NCBI RefSeq assembly: GCF_018274385.1 | Contig: NZ_JAAFYZ010000108.1 | Location: 1 to 32,920, forward strand | Length of the DNA: 32,920 bases | Source of the DNA: Catenulispora pinistramenti | Lineage (GTDB): Bacteria; Actinomycetota; Actinomycetes; Streptomycetales; Catenulisporaceae | Direction of reading: 5' to 3' | Part shown: positions 22,403-30,612 of the stretch, piece after piece | Position numbering within the stretch: position 1 is the stretch's first letter | Layout of the letters: each line of letters starts with the position of its first letter | The notes under the pieces: generated by a model | The model's database searches: none | Seen by the model: the letters and a program-made list of their open reading frames with translations, nothing else | What the model was told of the DNA's origin: nothing | Made by a program: the position numbers and the translations under genes

Positions 22403-22437
22403 GCTTGCTGTTCCTAGATCGCTGTCCCTAGACCCTA
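22403..22437 (-). repeat. Stop-anchored 14-bp tandem repeat after the helical-repeat gene
   Basis: On the minus strand the stop TAG (22430-22428) begins TAGGGACAGCGATC, followed by TAGGAACAGCAAGC (11 of 14 identical). The last coding bases, TAGGGTC at 22437-22431, look like a shortened third unit placed before the stop. Confidence 0.75.
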
Positions 22438-25400
22438 GCCGCACCTATGTCCAGGTCCAGCGCCTCCTCCACCACGATCGGATCCGAGTGTCGCCGCAAC
22501 GCCCCGACCACCGACCGATACCCCTGCGGCCAGTCCAACCGGGCACCGGCGATGCCGGCCAGCCGCGTCGCGATCAGCCCGGCCGCCGACTCCTCACGCG
22601 CGGCCAGCGCGTCGACCGCCGCGAGCACCGCGGCCGGGTCCCACGGCTCGCCGATCGCCACCATCGCGACCAGATGCTCGCCGGCCCGCACCGCAGCATC
22701 GGGTCGTCCGGCCAGTTCGGCGGCGAGCTCCAACAGTTCCCCGGCTACTTGCTCGACCTCGGCGTCCAGATCCACGGCGCTCGCGGCCAACGTCGCCGCC
22801 AGCCGTGCGTAGCCGGGGTGCTCGGCCAACGTCTGCGCGGTGAGGCTGCGGATCGCGCGGCGCTCGACCGGATTCGGCCCGCGCACCTCGGCCGCGGCCT
22901 GTGCGATCTGCACCAGTCGACGGCGGGCTGGCCGGTCGCGGCCGTCGACGCGGTTGTGCTGCGCATTGTCTTGGTGGGTGTGCTGCGCGGCGTCGTGCTG
23001 GTGGGTGTGCTGCGCGGCGTCGTGTTGGTGGTTGTGCCGCGCGGCGTCGTGTCGGCGGTGCGGTGCGCCGTCTTGGCCGTCCCGGGCGTCGCCGGCGAGC
23101 AGAGCCTCCAGCACCGCCCGGTACCGGGACACCGGCATCCCTTCGGCCAGCAGCGCGAACAGCGCCGACGGCGGGGTGGCCCGGTCGCCGAGCCGGTCGA
23201 GGTCGGTCATCGCTGTGCAGACCACGGTCGCCACGGCGTCGCTCCACCGGTGCCAGCGCGGCGCGACCGCGAGCGCCTGGCTGGAGACCTTCGGGTCCCG
23301 GGCGTCGCAGGCTGCTGCGATGAGGTCGCCGTAGACGTGGCGGTGTCGGTCAGGGAGCTGGTGTGGACGCGTCCGCAGCAGTTGGAGAGCGATTGCCGGG
23401 TCCTCGCCGACCGCTTCGCGCAGCAGCGCGGGCACGCGCTCGTCGTCCAGCCGGTCGGTCAGGCGCGAGATCACCGCTGCTTTGACGTCGCGGTGCTGCC
23501 CCGGCACGCGCCACACTGCCTGGAGAAGGTCGACCAGGCCGGGGATCTCCAGGCCCGCGGCGATCCGCAGGGCTTCCTTGCGGCTGGTGACCTTCGCGGT
23601 CGGCGACAGGGCGACCTCGGTCAGGACCGGGGCGGCGGCCGAGGGCCGGGCGAAGCGGGCGGCGTGGGCCGCGGCGTAGACGGCGACCCGGGCGCGGTCG
23701 CCGTCGGCGTGGGCGAGCAGGATCGGCAGCGTGGCCGCCGGGTCGTCGCTGGAGGCGAGCGATTGCAGCGCTGCCTCGGCCAGCGGGATCTCGGAGGAGT
23801 CGAGGTAGCGCCGCACTTCACGCTGGCCCTCGCCGGAGATGGTGCCCAGCACGCTGATCGCGCCGGTCCGCACGTGGGTCTTGGCTCCCCGGTCCGCCGC
23901 GACTTTCGCGAGCTGCCGGGCGTAGGCGGCCAGCTGGCGCGGGAGCCAGTGGTGCGACGGCCGGAACTGCCCCACCCAGGTGGCGTCGCTCTGGGCGATG
24001 AACCTGCCCTTGATCGCCCGCTCGCCGGACACGTACGGGTCCAGCAGGTCGGTGCGGCGCATTGACGGCACGCCGGCGACCCGCCACAGCGCGGCCACGC
24101 TCGGATCCCAGGCCGCGAGGCGTCCGACCCGGACATCGCGGCACGCCGGGTCGGCCAGCCACAGGTCGATCGCCGAGCGCGCGGTGGAGCTGGTGCCATG
24201 CCAGATCGCGTGCGCGATCGCGTCCTGCAACTCCGGGATGCGCCAGGCCCGGCGGCCGAGGGACTGGGCCAGCGCCAGCACCAGGCGGTGATCGGCGCGC
24301 TCGATGCCGCGCTCGATCCACGGCCGCATGGTCCGGTAGACGGCGAGTTCCTGGCCGCGCCGCAGGTTCTGGTCGAGCTGGCCGAGGTGGAAGGCGCTGG
24401 TCGCGCCGGCCAGGTGCTCGAAGGCGAGCAGGGACCAGGCGAGGAGGTCACCGGTGCCGGTACCAGAGCTGGAGCTGCCCGCCTCTTCGGCCGCGCCACT
24501 GCCGTCCGTGGCCTGATGAGCCAGGATCCGGCACGCCAGCTGCTGCAACGCCGCGCGGGTGCCCCAGCCGCAGTCGCGGGCCTCGAGCGCGTAGGTGACC
24601 AGGCTCAGCAGGGTGTCGGACATCGCCGGAACGTCCTGGAACAGCCGGGCCGGAACCGCCGCGAGCGCCGCCAACGCGGCCCGGCGTACCGGATCCTGCT
24701 CGTTGCGCAGCCGCCCGAGCTCCTCGGTGACCAGCGCGGTGACGGCCGGCGCATGGTCCTCGGCGGCGGCGCAGGCCACCAGCAGCGGATACGCGTCCGC
24801 GCGCTCCTGCGCGTCGGCGCGGCGCACCGCGGCCCGCAGCTCGGCCCGCGCCTCGTCCCACGGCAGCCGGGCGATGTAGACCAGCCGCTGCCCGGGGCGG
24901 TCGGTGAACGAGGGCAGCACGAGCATCCGGCGGGCTTCGGCGTGCCGATGCCGGCGGGGCAGCGCGTCCAGAACGGCCGGGGCGAGGATCGCCGTGCCCT
25001 TCTCCCGGTCGGCGGTGACGGCGTCGTAGAACTCGGCCCGCGCGCTCGGCGGCAGGCCACCCAACAGATCAGCGAACGCCGCCGCGTCGTGCTGGAGGGT
25101 GCGGCCGATCACCACGATCTCCGGCCGTCCCGACCTGGCCAGCCGCCTGCGCGTGGTGCGCGACAGATACCACCAGCGGTTCGCCAGGCCGCCGTCGGCC
25201 ACGGTGAGCAGGCGCAGCGTGCGGTCTTCGTCGGCGCGCGCCAGCACTCGGATCCGACGTAGGAAGGCGTCCGGAATCCCTTGCGGGAGCGGGAATTCCT
25301 CCAGGAGGTCCAGCACCTGGCCGGGGCGCTCCTCGGCGGCGGCCACCAGACCCGCGCCGAAGATCGCCCACCCGCCGGCGCGCGACCCGGCCGGCGTCGC

Positions 25401-25688
25401 CGCCAGCTCGCGCCGCGCGTACTCCAGCATCAACGCGGGATGCCGGACGCCCAGCCGGCTCCAGCCGGTCAGCTCGTGGGCCAGCTCGGGCAGCAACCGC
25501 TCGGCGACCTCGGCGGTACACAGCGGCAGCAGCCGCGCGGTGTCCGCCTCCCCGAGCGAGTCCCGATAGGATTCGGCCAGCCGATCGGCGAGGTCCGACC
25601 GCCGCGCCGCCCCGACCATCCGCACCAGGGTCCGCCGCCACTCCAACGACGCGTCGGCGACGGTCGCCAGCACCGCGGCATCAGTCAC
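22428..25688 (-). CDS. Large helical-repeat (HEAT-like) protein of unknown function
   Basis: The 1086-residue product is Ala/Leu/Arg-rich and built of repeating helix pairs of about 35-40 residues throughout (for example V-R-R-A-A-L-A-A-L-A-A-V-P-A, I-P-L-A-E-A-A-L-Q-S-L-A-S-S and V-R-T-G-A-I-S-V-L-G-T-I), which fits a HEAT-like solenoid. It has no signal peptide, membrane helix or catalytic motif that I can see. A Ser/Gly-rich loop lies near 410-420. Residues about 880-906 form three 9-residue His-rich repeats (unit H-D-A-A-Q-H-T-H-Q), encoded by 27-bp tandem DNA. Solenoids usually serve as scaffolds. The start is GTG at 25688, without a convincing ribosome site; nearby ATGs are out of frame. 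Probably in one transcription unit with the VOC genes and pcp. I cannot assign a family name. Confidence 0.82.
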   Translation of the reverse strand: MTDAAVLATVADASLEWRRTLVRMVGAARRSDLADRLAESYRDSLGEADTARLLPLCTAEVAERLLPELAHELTGWSRLGVRHPALMLEYARRELAATPAGSRAGGWAIFGAGLVAAAEERPGQVLDLLEEFPLPQGIPDAFLRRIRVLARADEDRTLRLLTVADGGLANRWWYLSRTTRRRLARSGRPEIVVIGRTLQHDAAAFADLLGGLPPSARAEFYDAVTADREKGTAILAPAVLDALPRRHRHAEARRMLVLPSFTDRPGQRLVYIARLPWDEARAELRAAVRRADAQERADAYPLLVACAAAEDHAPAVTALVTEELGRLRNEQDPVRRAALAALAAVPARLFQDVPAMSDTLLSLVTYALEARDCGWGTRAALQQLACRILAHQATDGSGAAEEAGSSSSGTGTGDLLAWSLLAFEHLAGATSAFHLGQLDQNLRRGQELAVYRTMRPWIERGIERADHRLVLALAQSLGRRAWRIPELQDAIAHAIWHGTSSTARSAIDLWLADPACRDVRVGRLAAWDPSVAALWRVAGVPSMRRTDLLDPYVSGERAIKGRFIAQSDATWVGQFRPSHHWLPRQLAAYARQLAKVAADRGAKTHVRTGAISVLGTISGEGQREVRRYLDSSEIPLAEAALQSLASSDDPAATLPILLAHADGDRARVAVYAAAHAARFARPSAAAPVLTEVALSPTAKVTSRKEALRIAAGLEIPGLVDLLQAVWRVPGQHRDVKAAVISRLTDRLDDERVPALLREAVGEDPAIALQLLRTRPHQLPDRHRHVYGDLIAAACDARDPKVSSQALAVAPRWHRWSDAVATVVCTAMTDLDRLGDRATPPSALFALLAEGMPVSRYRAVLEALLAGDARDGQDGAPHRRHDAARHNHQHDAAQHTHQHDAAQHTHQDNAQHNRVDGRDRPARRRLVQIAQAAAEVRGPNPVERRAIRSLTAQTLAEHPGYARLAATLAASAVDLDAEVEQVAGELLELAAELAGRPDAAVRAGEHLVAMVAIGEPWDPAAVLAAVDALAAREESAAGLIATRLAGIAGARLDWPQGYRSVVGALRRHSDPIVVEEALDLDIGAARV
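22971..23051 (-). repeat. Three 27-bp tandem units coding a His-rich peptide repeat
   Basis: Units lie at 22971-22997, 22998-23024 and 23025-23051; the first two differ at one base and the third at three or four. The period is a multiple of three, so each adds nine residues with four His, inside the helical-repeat protein. A shorter, diverged unit lies on the left side. Confidence 0.9.
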
Positions 25689-25774
25689 GGGCCATGCGGC
25701 ATGAGCCGGGTAGCCCGCGATCCGACCCTCGCCAGCAGGCCAGGGCCGGATCGCCGATGAAGGCAGAATCCCGA

Positions 25775-26401
25775 TCAGGCGTGGATGTGTGAGGCTTCCC
25801 AGGCGAGCCCGTCCGGGTCCGTGAACTCCGGCCCGGAGGTACTGATCGCGAAGCGGCGCGCCCCGGTCCCCTCCGGCGCCACGCCCGCGTCCTTCGCCGC
25901 GGCGCGGCGGGTGTAGAGCGCCAGCTTGACGGCCGAGGATCCGGTTTCGAACTCGACGTACTTGCTGCCGAAGCTCTTCGCGACGCCCAGCCCCTGCCCG
26001 ACGTAGAACTGCTTGGTGGCCTTGACGTCCTCGACGCCCAGCAGCACCACGACGGAGTCGATGTCCCGCGTGACCGGCTTGCTGTCCTTCTTCTCGGACG
26101 TCGCGATCTTCCAGATCGCCCCGTCCGGGGCCTGGAGCACGCCGCCGTACCCCCAGAAGCTCTTCTTGGCCGGCTTGATGATGGTGGCGCCGCTGTCGAG
26201 CGCGGCGTTGAACAGCGCGTCGACGTTGCCCGGCTGGGCCACCACGAGCGAGAGCACGTAGCCGCGGAAGCCGGTGGTCGGGGCCTGCGATGTGCGCACG
26301 CGCAGCCGGTCGCCGAGGCCGAACGCGGTCGTGTAGAAGGACTCGGTGGCCGTGGCGTCCGGGGCTTCGAGGATGACGGAGTCGATGGTGGGGGTGGACA
26401 T
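25775..26401 (-). CDS. VOC-superfamily protein with two beta-alpha modules
   Basis: The 208-residue protein has two VOC (glyoxalase/bleomycin-resistance) modules: D-S-V-I-L-E-A-P-D-A-T-A-T-E-S-F-Y-T-T-A-F-G-L at 7-29, and D-S-V-V-V-L-L-G-V-E-D-V-K-A-T-K-Q-F-Y near 118-136, each ending in a D-P-D/A-P-D-G turn before the last strand. Together they could form a single binding cleft. Metal ligands are not clear, so it may bind or modify a small molecule without glyoxalase activity. ATG at 26401 has AAGGAG eight bases upstream; an upstream in-frame ATG at 26473 has none. It follows the shorter VOC gene by 77 bp on the same strand. Confidence 0.87.
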   Translation of the reverse strand: MSTPTIDSVILEAPDATATESFYTTAFGLGDRLRVRTSQAPTTGFRGYVLSLVVAQPGNVDALFNAALDSGATIIKPAKKSFWGYGGVLQAPDGAIWKIATSEKKDSKPVTRDIDSVVVLLGVEDVKATKQFYVGQGLGVAKSFGSKYVEFETGSSAVKLALYTRRAAAKDAGVAPEGTGARRFAISTSGPEFTDPDGLAWEASHIHA

Positions 26402-26423
26402 TTCGGGTGCTCCTTGGTGGGTT

Positions 26424-26459
26424 CGCAGTGCTCGCTGTGTCTGCTGTGTCCGTTGCGCT
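26424..26459. repeat. Four degenerate 9-bp units between the two VOC genes
   Basis: CGCAGTGCT, CGCTGTGTC, TGCTGTGTC and CGTTGCGCT follow each other at 26424, 26433, 26442 and 26451. The second and third differ by one base, the outer ones are diverged. The array fills half of a 77-bp gap and is not anchored at a stop. Confidence 0.55.
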
Positions 26460-26478
26460 TGTTGGGCCGTCATGAGAA

Positions 26479-26835
26479 TCACTGGTCCTGAATCAGGCCG
26501 AGTACGTTGCCGTCGGCATCGGTGAAGGTGGCCACCAGGCGCCCGGCGCCGACCTCGCGGACGGGCTCGCGGACGGTGGCGCCGGCGGCGGTCACCGCGG
26601 CCAGCCGGGCCTCGATGTCGGTCACGTGCCAGTACGCCACCGGCGAGGTCATGCCCTGCGGCCCGCCGCCGGGGACCAGCCCGATGTGCTGGCCGGCGAC
26701 GTCGAACCCGACGTAGTACGGCCCCTCGGTCTGCGGCTCCGTGCCGAGCAGCGCGGTGTAGACCGCCTTGGCCCGCTCCAGGTCGGCGACGGGGTGCAGT
26801 ACGGTCTTGATGCCCAGCGTGGTGGGGTCGGTCAT
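26479..26835 (-). CDS. VOC-family (glyoxalase-like) protein
   Basis: The 118-residue protein is one VOC unit of two beta-alpha-beta-beta-beta modules: V-L-H-P-V-A-D-L-E-R-A-K-A-V-Y-T-A-L-L-G-T-E-P at 12-34, P-Y-Y-V-G-F-D-V, then V-A-Y-W-H-V-T-D-I-E-A and the closing F-T-D-A-D-G-N-V-L-G-L-I-Q. The H14, Y/H in A-Y-W-H and E/Q pattern leaves metal binding possible. AGGAG lies seven bases before the ATG at 26835. It is the first gene of a minus-strand group (VOC, VOC, helical-repeat protein, pcp) and diverges from the LuxR-STAND regulator across 124 bp, which is thus a candidate controller. Confidence 0.9.
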   Translation of the reverse strand: MTDPTTLGIKTVLHPVADLERAKAVYTALLGTEPQTEGPYYVGFDVAGQHIGLVPGGGPQGMTSPVAYWHVTDIEARLAAVTAAGATVREPVREVGAGRLVATFTDADGNVLGLIQDQ

Positions 26836-26916
26836 GCTCGCTCCTAAGGTCGTCCGTCCGGGTGCGGCGGCTGTGCCTCCAGCTTCGTGGCCGGCGGGTT
26901 CGGTGCCATCCGTGCT

Positions 26917-26938
26917 CACCACTGAGCCACCACTGATC
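26917..26938. promoter_or_regulatory. 11-bp direct repeat in the VOC/LuxR divergent region
   Basis: CACCACTGAGC (26917-26927) and CACCACTGATC (26928-26938) are adjacent and 10 of 11 identical, one helical turn apart. They lie 22 bp before the GTG start of the regulator and could be its operator or a product of the local tandem-duplication tendency. Confidence 0.4.
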
Positions 26939-26959
26939 CCGGTACGGTTCAATGGGTCC

Positions 26960-29900
26960 GTGGACACCGCAGCGGAGGTTTCGGCCCGGGAGGCTGAGGT
27001 GTTGTCCCTGCTCGGGGAGCACCTGAGCAATGCGGAGATCTCGACGCGGCTGTTCATCTCGGTACGTACGGTCGAGAGCCACGTCTCCTCACTCCTGCGC
27101 AAGCTCCAGGCCACGGACCGGCGGGCCTTGGCGCAGCGCGCGGCCGGGATCGCGCGCGCCGCCGCCGAAGCCGAATCGGCCGCTGCCACGGCTGCCACAG
27201 CCACAGCCACAGCCACAGCCACGTCTACGGCTACCGCCACGGCCACCGCGGCGCCCACAACCTCGGCCCCAGCCCCAGCCCCAGCGCCAGTACCGACACC
27301 GGCCCTGCCGCAGCCGCTGACCCCCTTCGTGGGCCGCACCCGGGAGTGCGCCGAGCTGGCCGACCTGATCCGCGCCCACCGGCAGGTGGTGGCGGTCGGC
27401 CCCGGCGGCGTGGGCAAGACCCGGCTGGCGCTCGCCGTCGCCGAGCGCGTCGCCGAGGAGTTCACCGACGGCGTCTGGTTCGTAGACCTGGTCCAGGTGA
27501 CCGAGCCCGGCCTGGTCGGGGCCACAGTCGCCGGGGCGCTCGGCGTCGGCGAACAGCCCGGCCGCGCTCTGCCGGAGTCGGTGGCCGCGACGCTCGACGA
27601 CCGGCGCGCGCTGCTGGTCCTGGACAACTGCGAGCAGGTCCGGGACGGCGTGGCGCCGTTCCTGGAACGGCTTCTCGGCGCGTGCCCTCGGCTGACCGTG
27701 CTGGCGACCAGCCGCGCCCGGCTGATGGTCCCGTTCGAGCGGGTCTACCAGGTCCCGCCGTTCTCGCTGGCCGGCGGCGGCGAGTCGGACGCGGTCGCGC
27801 TGTTCGCCAGCCGCGCGGCGGCGGTCGGCTGGGTGCCGGATCCCGCGCAGCGCGAGCGCGTCGCCGAGGTGTGCGGGCGGCTCGACGGGATGGCGTTGGC
27901 GATCGAGTTGGCGGCGGCCCGCCTGCCCACGCTCGGGCTGGACGGCATCACCGCCGCGCTGGCCGATCCGCTGCGGATGCTGGCCGGCGGCTCACGGGCC
28001 GACGACCGGCACCGCTCGGTGCGCGCGGCGTTGGACTGGAGCCACGCGCTGCTGGAACCGTCCGATCAGATGCTGCTGCGCCGGGTGTCGCTGTTCGTGG
28101 CGCCGTTCGCTGTGACGTCCGCGGCCGAGGTGACCGGCGCCGAGATCGGCGTCGTCGCCGACGGCCTGGCGCGGCTGGCCGAGCAGAGCCTGCTGACGGT
28201 GGGTGTGACGGTGACGGTGTCCGGCGGGGGCACCACCTACCGCGCGCCGGAGACGATCCGCCGCTACGGGATGGAACGGCTCACCGCCGCCGACGAGCTG
28301 GCCGAGGTACGCCTTCGGCACCTCCGCTGGTGCCTGGCGCGCGCCGCCGAGCTCGCCAAGGGCGGCGGGCCGGATTGGCGGGCCCGGTTCGATGCCGTGG
28401 CCGACGATCTGCGTGCTGCTTTGGCGTGGGCGGCCGAGGACGCTGAACAGCGCGCGGACGCCTACCGGCTCGCGCAGGATTTGGCGATCACGACATTCAC
28501 CCGGCAGCTGATCGGCGAGTCCCAGCGCCGCTATGAGCAGGCGGCCGGTCTCGCTGACGACCCGGCGCAGGCCGCCGCGATGCTGCGTCAGGCTGCGGCT
28601 GTGGCCGGGTGTCGGATGCGCGGCGATGACCTGCACCGGTTGCGGCTCGAAGCCGCGGACGCCGCGCGGCGCTCCGGCGACGACGGCGGAGCCGCACGCG
28701 ATCTCGCGACCGCCGCCAGCGACGCGTACCGGTTCGCCAGCAAGTTCGTCAGGGCTCTGCCGCCGGAGGAAGCGGCGTCGCTCATCGCCGAGGCGCAGCA
28801 GTTGGCCGGCGGCGATCCGGCTGCCGCAGCGGCAGTGGCGCTGGCTGAGGCCGGGCGGATGCTGACCGAGTCCTTCGCTGTCGAGCAACGGCAGCAGCAG
28901 TCAGGTCCGGATTCGGATTCGCATCCGGATTCCAGTCCGTATTCCAGTTCGTATCCCAGTTCGAGTCAGAGTTCGGATTCGAGTTCGCGTTCTGATGCGA
29001 GTGCGATGATCGCGGCGACGATCGCGTGTGCTGAGAAGGCGGTCGACCTTGCCCGGCGTACCGGTGATCCGCTCGCCGAGTCGGCCGCGCTCGACACCCT
29101 CGCCGGTGCGCAGAGCTGGGCCGGCGAAGCGTTCGCGGCCACGGCGACCGCGCTGCGACGCCTCGCGCTGCTGGAGTCCGTGCCGCACACCGACACGCCC
29201 GCCGCAACGCTTGAACTGATCGAAGCACTCGGCGAGGCCACCGAGGCCACGGTCGGAACCGGAGACCTCGCCGCGGCCAAACGCTGGGCCCGGCAGCTCG
29301 CCGACCATCCGCTGCTGGCCGAGGTCGGGCACCGGGCCACGGCCGGTCTGCTGGCCGCCGACGCGCTGGCGGGTGACGTCGCGGAGGTCCTGGCCGTCAG
29401 CGACCGGTTCCTTGAGGCGTGGCAGAGGTCTGGCAGCCCCGCGAAGTCGATCCTCGGCCCGGCGGCGGCCGGGGTGGCGATGGTCCACGGCTTGCGTGGG
29501 GACCAGGAAGCACGGCATGCGTGGGATGCGGTTCTGCGGCAGCTTGGCAGCTCGCCGTGGGAGACGTATGGCTACGGTGCGGTCTTCGACGCCTTGGTCC
29601 TCCTACATCGCGGGCAGGCGCGGGAGGCGCTGGAGCGCGTGACACCGGGGCCTGATGAGGTCTGGCGGTGGGTCACCTGGACGTGGCTGCACTGGTACGT
29701 GGCGCTGCGCGCCGAAGCAGCCGTGCTGGCTGGGAGCCCCGATGCTCGCGATCGGCTGGTCGAGGCGCGGGCAGCGGTGGCGGGCAATCCGATTGCCGAT
29801 GCGTTGGTGGAGCGTGCCGAGGCACTGCTCGACGGCGACCGGGAACGGGTGCTCGCCACCGCGCGTGTGTTCGATGCCGCCGGCTGCCGGTACCAGGCGG

Positions 29901-30004
29901 CGCGGACCTTGGTGCTGGCGGGCGGGCCGGACGCGGTTCGGGGTGAGGCGTCGATCGCAGAGCTCGGACTCGCTCCGATGGCTACGGCCGCCACTCCCGC
30001 CTGA
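26960..30004 (+). CDS. LuxR-type HTH - STAND ATPase - helical repeat regulator
   Basis: The 1014-residue protein has an N-terminal GerE-type helix-turn-helix (5-60: V-S-A-R-E-A-E-V-L, S-N-A-E-I, R-T-V-E-S-H-V-S-S-L-L-R-K-L), an Ala-Thr then Ala-Pro linker (about 75-118), a STAND/NB-ARC ATPase with Walker A G-P-G-G-V-G-K-T near 148-155 and Walker B A-L-L-V-L-D-N-C-E-Q, the G-R-L-D-G-M-A-L-A-I-E-L-A-A segment, and a TPR-like helical half from about 440. A Ser/Asp-rich stretch (about 648-682) interrupts that half. Such proteins switch between ADP and ATP states on ligand sensing and then control transcription. GTG at 26960 begins five codons before the HTH; an earlier GTG at 26912 lacks a ribosome site. 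The 3' end overlaps a convergent GNAT gene by 23 bp. Confidence 0.88.
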   Translation: MDTAAEVSAREAEVLSLLGEHLSNAEISTRLFISVRTVESHVSSLLRKLQATDRRALAQRAAGIARAAAEAESAAATAATATATATATSTATATATAAPTTSAPAPAPAPVPTPALPQPLTPFVGRTRECAELADLIRAHRQVVAVGPGGVGKTRLALAVAERVAEEFTDGVWFVDLVQVTEPGLVGATVAGALGVGEQPGRALPESVAATLDDRRALLVLDNCEQVRDGVAPFLERLLGACPRLTVLATSRARLMVPFERVYQVPPFSLAGGGESDAVALFASRAAAVGWVPDPAQRERVAEVCGRLDGMALAIELAAARLPTLGLDGITAALADPLRMLAGGSRADDRHRSVRAALDWSHALLEPSDQMLLRRVSLFVAPFAVTSAAEVTGAEIGVVADGLARLAEQSLLTVGVTVTVSGGGTTYRAPETIRRYGMERLTAADELAEVRLRHLRWCLARAAELAKGGGPDWRARFDAVADDLRAALAWAAEDAEQRADAYRLAQDLAITTFTRQLIGESQRRYEQAAGLADDPAQAAAMLRQAAAVAGCRMRGDDLHRLRLEAADAARRSGDDGGAARDLATAASDAYRFASKFVRALPPEEAASLIAEAQQLAGGDPAAAAAVALAEAGRMLTESFAVEQRQQQSGPDSDSHPDSSPYSSSYPSSSQSSDSSSRSDASAMIAATIACAEKAVDLARRTGDPLAESAALDTLAGAQSWAGEAFAATATALRRLALLESVPHTDTPAATLELIEALGEATEATVGTGDLAAAKRWARQLADHPLLAEVGHRATAGLLAADALAGDVAEVLAVSDRFLEAWQRSGSPAKSILGPAAAGVAMVHGLRGDQEARHAWDAVLRQLGSSPWETYGYGAVFDALVLLHRGQAREALERVTPGPDEVWRWVTWTWLHWYVALRAEAAVLAGSPDARDRLVEARAAVAGNPIADALVERAEALLDGDRERVLATARVFDAAGCRYQAARTLVLAGGPDAVRGEASIAELGLAPMATAATPA

Positions 30005-30530
30005 GCAGCCCGTAGACCCACGAGTCGGAGACGTCGCCGTCGACGGTGCAGTCCTCCCGCAGCGTCCCTTCCCGCAGGAAGCCCAGCTTCTCCAACACGC
30101 GGGCGGACGCCACGTTGCGCGTGTCGGTCTCAGCCTGGACGCGATTCAGGTCCAGCGTGTCGAAGGCCCACCGCAGGAGAGCGTGCGCGGCCTCGGTCGC
30201 GTAGCCGTGGCCCCATGCCGTGTCGCTGTAGCAGTAGCCCAGCGAGGCGCTGCGGTAGTCCGGATTCCACCTGGCCAGGGTGCACCAGCCGATGAACGCC
30301 CCGTCGGAGACGCGCTCCACGACCACCCGCGCCCCGGTGCCCTCCTGCGCCATCTGCCGACACGTGGCGATGAACTTCTCGGCGCGCGCGGGTTCGCTCC
30401 ACGGTGGCGAATCCCAGTAGCGCAGCACGTGGGCGTTGCTGTGCAGGGCGAAGAGGTCGTTCGCGTCCGTGTCTTCGAAGGCGCGCAGTCGAAGGCGCGA
30501 GGTCTGCAATGAGGGGGTGGGCAGCGGCAT
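29982..30530 (-). CDS. RimJ/RimL-type GNAT acetyltransferase
   Basis: The 182-residue protein follows the RimJ/RimL pattern: T-S-R-L-R-L-R-A-F-E-D-T-D-A at 10-23, F-I-G-W-C-T-L-A-R-W strand, S-L-G-Y-C-Y, then the acetyl-CoA loop A-W-G-H-G-Y-A-T-E-A, L-N-R-V-Q-A-E-T-D-T-R-N-V-A-S-A-R-V-L-E-K-L-G-F and a final G-L-L-R-R-E-W. Such enzymes acetylate N-termini of ribosomal or other proteins, or small amines; the acceptor is unknown. The ATG at 30530 has no clear ribosome site. The 3' end overlaps the LuxR-STAND gene tail to tail. Confidence 0.92.
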   Translation of the reverse strand: MPLPTPSLQTSRLRLRAFEDTDANDLFALHSNAHVLRYWDSPPWSEPARAEKFIATCRQMAQEGTGARVVVERVSDGAFIGWCTLARWNPDYRSASLGYCYSDTAWGHGYATEAAHALLRWAFDTLDLNRVQAETDTRNVASARVLEKLGFLREGTLREDCTVDGDVSDSWVYGLLRREWRP

Positions 30531-30580
30531 GGTCGATCATTCGAGCAGCTGCTGCCGGTTGGCCGCAATTGGTTTTCTCG

Positions 30581-30612
30581 GTGACCCGGTGACTCAGCAA
30601 CTCAGTAGCCCG
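30581..30612 (-). repeat. 8-bp tandem units around the membrane-protein stop codon
   Basis: On the minus strand four 8-bp units run CGGGCTAC (coding), TGAGTTGC (starts with the stop), TGAGTCAC and CGGGTCAC. Neighbouring units share 4-6 of 8 bases. The stop recurs once. Shortest and least certain of the stop-linked arrays. Confidence 0.5.

Noticed and set aside
22395-24065. 556-residue plus-strand frame
   Set aside because: Antisense to the helical-repeat gene; long Gly/Arg/Val runs and no protein features.
26402-26473. Longer start for the two-module VOC gene (adds a Gln/Thr/Arg-rich leader)
   Set aside because: The ATG at 26473 lacks a ribosome site, whereas the ATG at 26401 has AAGGAG at good spacing and begins at the domain.
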